From positions 1 to 64,000 of the forward strand of contig NZ_WLYK01000008.1 in NCBI RefSeq assembly GCF_009707545.1: a DNA stretch of 64,000 bases, read 5' to 3'. Origin of the DNA: Nakamurella alba. Lineage in GTDB: Bacteria; Actinomycetota; Actinomycetes; Mycobacteriales; Nakamurellaceae. The notes beneath the pieces were generated by a model, which did no database searches, was not told the DNA's origin, and saw only the letters and a list, made by a program, of their open reading frames with translations. Below are positions 41,685 through 50,100 of this stretch, in pieces (within the stretch, counting starts at the first letter, position 1; each line of letters begins with the position of its first letter). Made by a program: the position numbers and the translations under genes.

Positions 41685-42237
41685 TGGTCACCTCCGTAGT
41701 CACCGCTGCGGACGTCCCGGCGGCCGGGCGGTAGCCGACCACCTTGGCCGGGATGCCGACGGCGATGCACTGCGCGGGCAGGTCCTTGGTGACGACCGCG
41801 CCGGCCCCGACCACGGCGCCGTCACCGATGGTCACGCCGGCGGTGACCACCACCCCGGCCCCGAGCCAGACGTCGCGGCCGAGCACGATGTCCTTCTCGA
41901 TCTTGGGCTGGTCCATCACCGGGGTGCCCTGCTCGATGGCGTAGTTCGACGCGGTGAGCACACATCTCGGTGCCAGCAGGCACTTCTCGCCGAAGGTGAT
42001 CGATCCGGAGGAGTTGCCGGCCCACACCACGGAGTGTTCGCCGATGTGGCTGCCGGCCCCGATCACGATGCGCTCCCCGTTGCGGAAGGAGACGTTCGGC
42101 GCGAACGAGGCGCCCGCGCCGACCCGCATCTTCCGCACCTCACGCACGTGGCTGTACGAGTAGAAGTGGGCCAACCGGAACCCGTGCAGGTAGGTCCGGA
42201 CGTCGGTGAACGACCGGACGAACGACGGCAGTCTCAT
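41668..42237 (-). CDS. Left-handed beta-helix (hexapeptide) acyltransferase
   Basis: 189 residues. Hexapeptide coils: FRNGERIVIGAGSHIGEHSVVWAG, IVLGRDVWLGAGVVVTAGVTIGDGAVVGAGAVV, ending in the GIPAKVVG motif of the WcaF/NodL acetyltransferases. Likely O-acetylates a sugar of the repeat unit from acetyl-CoA. ATG at 42237 overlaps the stop of the WS/DGAT-like gene. Confidence 0.88.
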   Translation of the reverse strand: MRLPSFVRSFTDVRTYLHGFRLAHFYSYSHVREVRKMRVGAGASFAPNVSFRNGERIVIGAGSHIGEHSVVWAGNSSGSITFGEKCLLAPRCVLTASNYAIEQGTPVMDQPKIEKDIVLGRDVWLGAGVVVTAGVTIGDGAVVGAGAVVTKDLPAQCIAVGIPAKVVGYRPAAGTSAAVTTEVTSGAGT

Positions 42238-43556
42238 GCCGCGACTCCTTCTCTCTCGTCCCAGGTGCGCCGCATCGCGGCCGCCAGTTCGTCGGCGGAC
42301 AGCCCGCTGCCCGTCACCACGCCGATCGCGATCCGGGTGCCGACCGAGCAGGCCAGCACCGCGCACTTCTCCCGGGGGTCCATCGCCGGCCAGAAGATGA
42401 TGGTGTCGGCCGTGCCGCCGAACATGCGCGGCACCCGCGGGCTCACCGGGAGGTACGTGGCGTAACCGTCCCAGGTGCCGGGAGTCGGTGTCGGGAAACG
42501 GTTCTCGCGTGCGGCATCGGCCACACTGCCTGCCACGGCGGCCGTCCGGCCGCCCAGCTCGTCCGGACTCCCCGCGGGCACCTCGGTGACAAGCACGCGG
42601 ACGGCGTTGCCGGTGACCTCCGAGCCGCGCTCCCGGGCCGCGATCGGCAGCAGCACCCGCACCGGGCCCCGCTGCGAGGTGACCTGTCCGACCGACATGC
42701 CCAGCCACGCGGCCATGAGATCGGCGATACCGCCGCCGTTCTCCCGGGCGAAACGCCGGACCGGTGCGAGATCGTAGGTCATGACCGCTGTCTCGCGACG
42801 CTGCAGCAGGGTGTCGGCACCGCCTTGCAGGAAGCGCAGCCGGTGGCGGAGCGGCCGGAGGTTCCTGCCGGCGAACCGACGCAGCCGGCCGGCGAACGAC
42901 CGCTGCCGGAAGACCCGGACCGGCCCGCCGGACCGGCGGGCGTCCCGCCCGAACTCCCGCACCGTGTGCACCAGCAACCCGGCCCGTCCCGACGGGCCGT
43001 GCTCGGTCGCGAACGGCTCGTCCGCCGCGGCGGCCGCACCCACGCCGACCGCGGCCGAGGCGTTCACCAGCTCGGTCAGCACGCGCCGCCCGAACAGCCC
43101 GTCACCCATCACGTGGTGGATGCGCACGACGAGCAGCACCCGGCCGTCGTCCAGGTCGGCGACGACCACGTCCCAGGGGGAGCTGTCCGCTGACATCGGG
43201 CCGTTCTCGAATCCGGCGACCAGGGCGGCCGGCAGGTCGCCGGCGGGCAGCACGCCGGGCACCAGCCGCACGTGGTCGACGGCGCGGAACCCGGTGTCCG
43301 GCACCCAGGCCGGCGCGTGCAGCCCGAGAACCGGCCGCAGGATCCGGCGCCGCATCTCGGGGATGCGGCCGGACACCCGCTCCAGCACGTCGACCACCGG
43401 ACGCATGTCGATCCGGCCGTCCGGTCCCCGCAGGTCCGCGCCGGTCAGGAAGATGCTGCCGGTCGGACGGAAGGCGGCCCAGGCGGCCGGGGAGGTCAGG
43501 TACCGCTCGTCCACGGTGGACAGCGGGACCACCGTGGGCCGGGCGGGGTTGTTCAT
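42234..43556 (-). CDS. WS/DGAT-like acyltransferase in the exopolysaccharide operon
   Basis: 440 residues. The active-site motif HHxxxDG is present at 147-153 (RIHHVMGDGL), and the C-terminal part has LLPIAARERGSEVTGNAV and PFPTPTPG-like loops of the wax ester synthase / diacylglycerol acyltransferase family; the condensation/PapA superfamily shares this fold. It would transfer a fatty acyl chain from CoA to an alcohol. In this operon the acceptor could be a sugar of the repeat unit, giving an acylated polymer or glycolipid; true storage-lipid function is the alternative. ATG start ten bases after the GT2 stop. Confidence 0.82.
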   Translation of the reverse strand: MNNPARPTVVPLSTVDERYLTSPAAWAAFRPTGSIFLTGADLRGPDGRIDMRPVVDVLERVSGRIPEMRRRILRPVLGLHAPAWVPDTGFRAVDHVRLVPGVLPAGDLPAALVAGFENGPMSADSSPWDVVVADLDDGRVLLVVRIHHVMGDGLFGRRVLTELVNASAAVGVGAAAAADEPFATEHGPSGRAGLLVHTVREFGRDARRSGGPVRVFRQRSFAGRLRRFAGRNLRPLRHRLRFLQGGADTLLQRRETAVMTYDLAPVRRFARENGGGIADLMAAWLGMSVGQVTSQRGPVRVLLPIAARERGSEVTGNAVRVLVTEVPAGSPDELGGRTAAVAGSVADAARENRFPTPTPGTWDGYATYLPVSPRVPRMFGGTADTIIFWPAMDPREKCAVLACSVGTRIAIGVVTGSGLSADELAAAMRRTWDEREGVAA

Positions 43557-43566
43557 GCCGGTGCGC

Positions 43567-44487
43567 TCATGCCGATGCCGGCTCCGGGACCGTCGCCGGC
43601 GGGTGCTCGTCGACGAAACACGAACCCTCGACCGGGATCCGGGCGGTACCCACCAGGCCGGTGACGATGCCGGCGAGCATCGCGCGGTCGCCCCTGGCCC
43701 GCTTGCTCCGGCGCAGGGTGAGCCGTACGGCGCGGATGACCGTGCGTCGCAGCACGATCGCCCCCAGGGCGAGGCCGACCGAGAGGTCGATGCGGAGGAA
43801 CTTGCCGACGAGCGCGCCGAGTCCGAGGCCGTAGCCGCGGAGCAGTGCGGTGTAGTCGCCGCCCTGCCGCTGGTTCAGGTGGATCACGGCGGACGCCGGC
43901 TCGTGGACGACCAGCCAGCCGGCCCGCAGGATCCGGCAGAACATGTCGAGATCCTCTGCGCCGGCGTGGGTCCGGCCGGCGCCGAGCACCTCGTCGAACC
44001 CACCGAGCTCCAGCACCGCCGTCCGGTCGAACGCCATCAGGGCGCCGTGACCGGCATCGAGGCCCTGGACCGTCCGCGTGTAGGTCTTCCGGTGCGGGTC
44101 CTCGTAGACGGCCGTCGGTGCACCCGGATCGAGCATCCGGCCGGACACCGCACCGACCCGCCAGTCCTCGAACCGGGCGAGCAGTGTCGGGATCCAGTCG
44201 GCGGCGACCTCGCAGTCGTCGTCGGTGAAGATCACCACGTCGCCGGTCGCCTCCCGGACGCCGATGTTCCGCGCGATCGACAGGCCCGGGCGGGCGGACC
44301 GGACGTAGCGCACACCGGCCCGCTCGGCAGCGGCGCGCGTCCCCGGTCCGTCGGAGGCCGAGTCGACCACCAGCACGTCGGTGCCCTCGGGGCCCCGGTC
44401 ACGGATCGAGGCGAGCAGGTGGGTGAGCATCTCCGGGCGGTTCCGGGTGCAGACCACCACGGTCGCGGTGGTGCGGGGTGCCGTCAT
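43567..44487 (-). CDS. Glycosyltransferase family 2
   Basis: 306 residues. TVVVCTRNRPEMLTHLLAS, VVDSASDG, ARNIGVREATGDVVIFTDDD (metal-binding Asp run) and GAGRTHAGAEDLDMFCRILRAG. The C-terminal region has two weak hydrophobic stretches that could bind the membrane. Coupled by four-base overlap to the GT4 gene upstream. Confidence 0.9.
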   Translation of the reverse strand: MTAPRTTATVVVCTRNRPEMLTHLLASIRDRGPEGTDVLVVDSASDGPGTRAAAERAGVRYVRSARPGLSIARNIGVREATGDVVIFTDDDCEVAADWIPTLLARFEDWRVGAVSGRMLDPGAPTAVYEDPHRKTYTRTVQGLDAGHGALMAFDRTAVLELGGFDEVLGAGRTHAGAEDLDMFCRILRAGWLVVHEPASAVIHLNQRQGGDYTALLRGYGLGLGALVGKFLRIDLSVGLALGAIVLRRTVIRAVRLTLRRSKRARGDRAMLAGIVTGLVGTARIPVEGSCFVDEHPPATVPEPASA

Positions 44488-45902
44488 CGGGGCGGGCCGG
44501 CCGGGCGCAGGTCGTCGGAACCGGCGCCGATGCGACCGGAACCTCCGACGCGGTCGATCGCGGTGCGATACGCGGTGATCAGCTGGTCGCCGGCATCGGA
44601 CCAGGTGAGGTCCGCGGCCCGGGCGATGGTCGCGGCGCGGGCGCGGGCCAGCAGCTCCGGGTCGGTGGCGAGGTCGTCGAGCTGCGAGGTGAGGGTCGCC
44701 TCGTCGCCGGCCCGGTGCAGGAATCCGCTGACGCCGTCCGTGACGTAGGCACCGGCGACGTCCGAGACCAACGGCACGCATCCGCTCGCCATCGCCTCGT
44801 AGATCACCAGGGCACTACCTTCCTCGACCGACGGCAACAGCAGGACGTCCGACTCCCGGTAGGCGCGGGCCACGTCACCGGAGAACCCGGCGAGCCGCAC
44901 CGACGGGTGGTCGAGCAACGGGGCCAGGTGCTCCCGGTATCCGGGGTCGAAGGAGCCGAAGATCGAGAAGGTCCCGTCCACCGACGCCTCCGAGGCACGC
45001 CAGGCGCGGAGCGCGTGGTGCAGACCCTTTCGGGGCTCGCACCTGCCGACGTAGACGGCACGCAACCCGCCCGGCTCGCGACCCTGCGGAGCGGCACGGA
45101 AGACATCAGGATCGTAGCCGTAGCGGTGCCGGAGAAGAACACGCTCCGCGAATCCGGCAGTACGGAACGTGTCCGCGACGGTCTCCGAGGGGACCAGGAT
45201 CCCGCCGGCGTAGGACCATTCGTCCTGCTCGGTGCGCAGCCGCCAGGCATTGAACCGATGGGGACTGCCGGTGGCGAGTCTCACTCCCAGCGAGGCGATC
45301 TCGCGGGCGACCACCCGGTAGGCGTGCCCGGTGTGGGTGTTCGGCGACTCCCGCAGGCCCGCCACGCCGGACCGGCGGGCGGCCGCCAGGGTGCGGGCCG
45401 CGGCCAGCGGCCAGGTGTGCACCACGTCGAAGTGGCCGCGGCGCAGCACGGACCGGGCGCGCAGGTCGTGGTAGGTCAGCGATCGGTTCAGCCCGATGAT
45501 GCGGCGCGGGATCCGCCGGCCGGCGAAGCGCAGCGTCTCGACGACCTTCTCCAGGCCCTCCACCGGCCGGGCCACCGTGCCGGTGACGAGGGTGACCCGG
45601 TGCCCCTTCGCGACCAGATCGCTGACCTGGTGCCACGCGGTGGTGCCGATCCCCGGATTGCCCAGGTCGTGCGGGAAGCTGTAGAGGACGGACAGCGGCC
45701 GGCCGCCGTCGGCGGCGGTGCCGGTGGTTTCGGCAGCGGTTCCAGGGGTCCCAGCGGTTCCCGTGGTCCCAGCGGTCCCGGTGGCCCGCGTGCCTGTTCC
45801 GCGCGCTGCGGGGTCGGCCGCTCCGCGCGTGACTGGCCCCTGGGGCACACGAACCTCGCTCGAGAAGTCGGCGGCGTCTCCGGACGGGGTGCTTCCGGCC
45901 AC
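44484..45902 (-). CDS. Glycosyltransferase, GT4-like, first gene of the minus-strand exopolysaccharide operon
   Basis: 472 residues. After a repeat-like N-terminal tail (TGTAGTTGTAGTPGT, residues about 35-65) comes a GT-B fold: LYSFPHDLGNPGIGTTAWHQ, VHTWPLAAARTLAAARR, AVYVGRCEPRKGLHHALRAW and SVEEGSALVIYEAMASGCVPLVSD (E-x7-E). It would transfer a sugar to the lipid-linked oligosaccharide. The start is unsure: GTG at 45902 has no ribosome site, and homology only begins at about residue 68, so a later GTG is possible. Confidence 0.85.
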   Translation of the reverse strand: MAGSTPSGDAADFSSEVRVPQGPVTRGAADPAARGTGTRATGTAGTTGTAGTPGTAAETTGTAADGGRPLSVLYSFPHDLGNPGIGTTAWHQVSDLVAKGHRVTLVTGTVARPVEGLEKVVETLRFAGRRIPRRIIGLNRSLTYHDLRARSVLRRGHFDVVHTWPLAAARTLAAARRSGVAGLRESPNTHTGHAYRVVAREIASLGVRLATGSPHRFNAWRLRTEQDEWSYAGGILVPSETVADTFRTAGFAERVLLRHRYGYDPDVFRAAPQGREPGGLRAVYVGRCEPRKGLHHALRAWRASEASVDGTFSIFGSFDPGYREHLAPLLDHPSVRLAGFSGDVARAYRESDVLLLPSVEEGSALVIYEAMASGCVPLVSDVAGAYVTDGVSGFLHRAGDEATLTSQLDDLATDPELLARARAATIARAADLTWSDAGDQLITAYRTAIDRVGGSGRIGAGSDDLRPAGPPR

Positions 45903-46616
45903 TGCCGCGGTGAACTGCCCGACCGGTACCGCTGTTCCCCGACACCGCGGTGCCCCCGACCTACGGACCGGTCATCCTGGCGGAAACCGTACGGCACACG
46001 GCGACGGCTGTCACCAATCGGCGAACGCGCCGGTCACCCGGGTCGCTCACATGGCCGAAAGCCACACCGAGGGTCGACCCGGCACCGACCTGGCAGGGGT
46101 GCGCGTCCCCGGTTGCGCCACCGGCGCGTGGTGGAGGTCACTCTCCGCTGTTCCGGACGTAGGGGACCGGGCGGGAGCAACCGGAAAGAACTCGATGGTG
46201 TGCGGAGCCGCCGGTCTGTCCTACGGACCGGCAGGCCGAACGGGCACGCCACCCGAACGCCTGTGGGATCGGTGTCAAACCGTCACACGAACCGTGCATC
46301 AGGGCGCGGACCTGGGCCGATCGAGGCCGTCCGAGCGAGGACAGGACACCGCTCCGTCGCACCGGATTGCCTTGGACGAAACATATCTGTAACCCTGCTA
46401 CCCGACGATGACCGAGAACCGCATCCGGGAGCGGTTCACGGTCCGAGAGCCGTCGGGCAGGCACGTGGTGCAGTGGTACAGCGGTCCCGGACCCTCCTGA
46501 TCGTCTGAGCACTCGTCGTTGTCGCCGAACTCATCGCCCTGTCAGCAACGCCGTCACCGACAGCACCGACATCACCGACATCGATTCGCGACTCCGGTCA
46601 CAGGTTGGGAGATCTC
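45903..46616. promoter_or_regulatory. 714-bp divergent control region of the two main exopolysaccharide operons
   Basis: No gene seen; short open frames lack coding character. It is less GC-rich than its surroundings around 46365-46400 (GCCTTGGACGAAACATATCTGTAACC), where TTGCCT, 17 bases and TAACCC could be a weak promoter toward the Wzz-like gene. CACCGACA-type short repeats lie at 46555-46580. GGGAGA at 46607-46612 is the ribosome site of the next gene. The length suggests several regulator sites. Confidence 0.4.
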
Positions 46617-47537
46617 ATGGACATCGCTCTCTACGGTCGAGCGCTCTGGACCTACAAGTGGCTGCTGGTGGTCGGTGTCGTGGTCGCCGCGGCCGCCGCC
46701 TTCCTGGTCGGCTTCAAGATCCAGGACGGAAAGGTCGTCTCGCGGTCGGAGGGGCTGTACACCGCCTCCACCTACGTGCTGATCGGTGGGAACAACGGCC
46801 AGCTGTTCCTCAACCAGGTCCCCGGGGAAGCGGTGCCCGACGGCTCCTCCGCCCCGCGTGACGTGGACCTGGCCGGCCTGGCGCCGACCTACGCCTATTA
46901 CGTGTCCAGCGACGTGATCCGCAAGGCCGTCGAGGACCAGGTCGGTGCCTTCGGCGAGGACGAGGCGCTGACCGCGATCGCCCGCACCAATATGCCGGGC
47001 AGCCCGGACGACACCGGCGGCCGGTTCTCGCTCCCGGTGCTCTCGATCATCGGCCAGGCGCCGACCGCCGCCCGCGCCCAGGACATCTCCCGGGCCGCGA
47101 ACGAGGCCTTCCAGACCTTCGTCGCGCAACAGCAGGACCAGAACGGCACCCCGGCGGAGCAGCGCACGACCCTGGTCACGCTGAACCAGAACGAGGCGCA
47201 GCCGGTGGAGACCAGCAACCCGCTGCTCGGCGTGGTGGTCACCGGAATCGGTGTGCTGGCCGCCTTCATCGCGCTGATCTTCGTCCTCTTCAACGTGCGG
47301 ACCCGCCGGCTGGAGAAGGAGCGGGACGCCCTGGAGGAGGCCCGCAACCACGAGCGCATCGCCGAGCCGGTCGGTGCCGGCCCCGCCGACTTCCCGGCGA
47401 GCGGACCCGTTCCCGGCGCTCCCGGACCGATGGGCTTCGACCGCAACGGCGCCTTCCCGGTCGACCGCGGCGACGGCCGGCCGCCGTTGCTGCCGGGCTT
47501 CCCGCCCCGGGGCGACGACCGTTCCCCGCGTGACTGA
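46617..47537 (+). CDS. Wzz-like polysaccharide chain-length / co-polymerase protein
   Basis: 306 residues. Two membrane segments (about 14-33 and 203-226) flank an extracellular domain, the layout of Wzz/PCP proteins; YVLIGGNNGQLFLNQ and LPVLSIIGQAPTAARAQDIS fit the VYRR-like external helices. No kinase domain follows, only a Pro/Gly-rich cytoplasmic tail. It should set chain length together with the polymerase encoded next. First gene of the plus-strand operon. ATG at 46617 after GGGAGA. Confidence 0.8.
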   Translation: MDIALYGRALWTYKWLLVVGVVVAAAAAFLVGFKIQDGKVVSRSEGLYTASTYVLIGGNNGQLFLNQVPGEAVPDGSSAPRDVDLAGLAPTYAYYVSSDVIRKAVEDQVGAFGEDEALTAIARTNMPGSPDDTGGRFSLPVLSIIGQAPTAARAQDISRAANEAFQTFVAQQQDQNGTPAEQRTTLVTLNQNEAQPVETSNPLLGVVVTGIGVLAAFIALIFVLFNVRTRRLEKERDALEEARNHERIAEPVGAGPADFPASGPVPGAPGPMGFDRNGAFPVDRGDGRPPLLPGFPPRGDDRSPRD

Positions 47538-47542
47538 CCGAC

Positions 47543-49177
47543 GTGACCGACGTCGAACCCCGCATCGACCCGGCCGAGGCATCGGCCGCGGACGGCGGAC
47601 CGCCCGGTCCGGCGCGGCGTAGCGACCGCCTCGACCGGCGGCGCCGCGCCGCCCGCGCCGAGATCGCCCGGGTGTGGGCGAGTGCGGTCATCCTGACCGC
47701 GGTCTGCCTGGTCGCCGCGCTGTACCTGCCCGGCCAACTGGTCGGCGCCGTGCTGGCGTTGCTGTCGATCGTGGTCGTGCTGCGCAAGGCGATCTTCGGC
47801 TGGACCGGTCTGCTGATGATCCTGCTCGCGGTGATCATGTTCCTGCCGGTCCGGCGGTACAAGCTGCCGATCCCGCTGCCCTTCGCGCTGGAGCCCTACC
47901 GGGCGGTGCTGGTGGTGGTGGCCCTGGGCATCATCATCTCGCTGCTGGTGGATCCCCGATTCCGTTGGCGCCGTAGCGGTTTCGGCGGAGCGATCGGCTT
48001 CTTCCTGGCCACCCTCACCGCCTCGCTGGCGGTCAACACCGGCGAACTCGCGGACCAGGGTCTGCTCAACACCTCTCTCGGCGGCCTGCTCAACTACGTC
48101 TTCCTCTTCGGCGTCTTCTTCATCGTCCGCGTGCTGCTGCGCAGCGAGGAGATCGTCCAGCGGGTGGTGATGTTCCTGGCGGCCGCGGGCGGGATCATCG
48201 GGCTCGGCGCCGTCGTCGAGCGCTACCTCGGCTTCAACGTCTTCATGGCGCTGGGCGGCTGGCTGCAGTTGCAGCGGATGGCCGATCCCAGCGAACTGGT
48301 CCGCAGCGGTGGTGCGCGGGCGTTCGGCTCCGCGCAGCACCCGATCGCGCTCTCCGTGCTCTTCTGCATGCTGCTCCCGCTGGCGATCTACCTGGCCCGG
48401 CATGCCACGAAGCCGATGCGCACCGCGTCCGGCTGCCGGATCTTCTGGCTGGCGACGGCCATGGCCATGCTGGCCGGCCTGATCTGCACGGTGTCCCGCA
48501 CCAGCTTCGTGATCCTGGGTGTGATGGTGGTGCTGGGGATCATGGTCCGACCCCGGATCTTCCGGCCGCTGGTCCTGATCGGTCTGCCGCTGGCGGCCGT
48601 CGCGGCCCTGGCCGCACCCCGGGTGGTGCTCGGTATCTTCCGGGAATTCCTCGACACCGACGAGCTCATCGCGTCGCAGTACGCCTCGGCCGGCTGGACC
48701 GGCAGCGGCCGGCTCGCCGACCTCGGGCCCGGGATCGAGGAGGCGCTGCGCAGCCCCTTCTTCGGCATCGGCGTCGGCAGCCGGATCGTCGTCGGGCCGG
48801 AGGCGAACGCCTTCATCCTGGACGACCAGCTGCTCAACACCTTCATCGAGTCGGGCTTCCTCGGGCTGCTCGGCGTCGTCGTGCTGCTGGCCTACCCGGC
48901 CGTGCGGCTGTGGCGGTTCTCCCACTCGCCGACCACGCCGGACCGTTGGACCGACCTCGGCGCCGCCCTGTCGGTGATCCTGCTCGGCTACCTGGTCGCG
49001 CTGTTCTTCTTCGACGGTTTCGGATTCCTGCAGACCGTGCTGGTGGCGTCGATCATGCTGGCCATCGGGGGCTTCCTGATCACCGAGATCCCTTGGACCA
49101 AGCGGCCTTCCGTCGCCACGTTGATCCGTGCCCGGGAGCGGGCCGAACGCACGGGGAAGGCACCGGTCAGCGGATGA
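47543..49177 (+). CDS. Wzy/O-antigen ligase-like polymerase membrane protein
   Basis: 544 residues with 12 or more membrane segments. A large outer loop (SQYASAGWTGSGRLADLGPGIEEALRSPFFGIGVGS region, about 370-425) has the SGR...SPFFGIGVG pattern of the WaaL/Wzy family. It would polymerise lipid-linked repeat units outside the membrane. GTG at 47543, five bases after the Wzz-like stop. Preceding 40 residues are charged and cytoplasmic. Confidence 0.85.
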   Translation: MTDVEPRIDPAEASAADGGPPGPARRSDRLDRRRRAARAEIARVWASAVILTAVCLVAALYLPGQLVGAVLALLSIVVVLRKAIFGWTGLLMILLAVIMFLPVRRYKLPIPLPFALEPYRAVLVVVALGIIISLLVDPRFRWRRSGFGGAIGFFLATLTASLAVNTGELADQGLLNTSLGGLLNYVFLFGVFFIVRVLLRSEEIVQRVVMFLAAAGGIIGLGAVVERYLGFNVFMALGGWLQLQRMADPSELVRSGGARAFGSAQHPIALSVLFCMLLPLAIYLARHATKPMRTASGCRIFWLATAMAMLAGLICTVSRTSFVILGVMVVLGIMVRPRIFRPLVLIGLPLAAVAALAAPRVVLGIFREFLDTDELIASQYASAGWTGSGRLADLGPGIEEALRSPFFGIGVGSRIVVGPEANAFILDDQLLNTFIESGFLGLLGVVVLLAYPAVRLWRFSHSPTTPDRWTDLGAALSVILLGYLVALFFFDGFGFLQTVLVASIMLAIGGFLITEIPWTKRPSVATLIRARERAERTGKAPVSG

Positions 49178-50100
49178 CGGACCCGTCCCCCGTGAGCCCC
49201 GCCGTCCCGCCGATCGAGCCTCCTGCCGTGACCTCCCCCGTGCTCAGCGTCGTCGTACCGGCGCACAACGAGGAGGCCGTCATCACCCGGCTGCTGTCCG
49301 GACTGCTCGACGGCATCTCCTCCGGCGAGCTCGAGGTCGTCGTCGCGGCCAACGGGTGCACCGACGGGACCGTCGCGGCGGCGAGGGCCGTGCACCCGGC
49401 GGTACGGGTGGCCGAGACCACCACCGCCTCCAAGATCGCCGCGCTCAACCTCGGCGACGACGTCGCGACCGTTTTCCCCCGCGCCTACGTCGATGCCGAC
49501 ATCGCGGTGGACACCGCGGCGCTCCGCGAGATCGCGGCGATGCTCACCGATCCCGAGCAGCCGCTCGTCGGTGCCCCGGCCATGGTGGTGGACGCCTCCC
49601 GCTCGTCCTGGCCGGTCCGCGCCCACTACCGGATCTGGGAGCTGACCGACTACCGCTCGCTGGGCCATGTGGGCTCCGGCATCTACGCCCTGTCCGAGGC
49701 GGGCCGCGGCCGGTTCGGCCAGTTCCCGGACGTGATCGCCGACGACCGCTACGTGCAGGAGCTGTTCACCCTGGACGAGCGGCGCGGCGGGACCCGGACC
49801 TTCACCGTGCACGCCCCGCGCACCTTCCGGGCCCTGGTGCACCGCTCGGTCCGGTCCTCGGCCGGGAACGCCCAGCTGCGCAGCCGTTCCGGCGCCGACG
49901 GGCGGACGGATTCCGTGGCCACAGCCCCGGGCGGGTCCGGGATGAAGAACCTGGTGAAGCGGGTGGCCCGGCGCCCGCTGCTCTGGCCGGACTTCGCCGT
50001 CTACTGCGTGGGGTACGTGGTGCCGCGGATCCTCGGACGGCGCAAACTGGCGCGGGGCCAGGCGCAGGTCTGGGAACGGGACGAGACGAGCCGGACATGA
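49174..50100 (+). CDS. Glycosyltransferase family 2
   Basis: 308 residues. LSVVVPAHNEEAVITRLLSGL, VVAANGCTDGT, AYVDADIAVD (the DxD metal site) and FPDVIADDRYVQELF. C-terminal part with VYCVGYVVPRILGRRK may contact the membrane. Its ATG overlaps the polymerase stop by four bases and its stop overlaps the flippase start, so all three are co-translated. Confidence 0.9.
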   Translation: MTDPSPVSPAVPPIEPPAVTSPVLSVVVPAHNEEAVITRLLSGLLDGISSGELEVVVAANGCTDGTVAAARAVHPAVRVAETTTASKIAALNLGDDVATVFPRAYVDADIAVDTAALREIAAMLTDPEQPLVGAPAMVVDASRSSWPVRAHYRIWELTDYRSLGHVGSGIYALSEAGRGRFGQFPDVIADDRYVQELFTLDERRGGTRTFTVHAPRTFRALVHRSVRSSAGNAQLRSRSGADGRTDSVATAPGGSGMKNLVKRVARRPLLWPDFAVYCVGYVVPRILGRRKLARGQAQVWERDETSRT

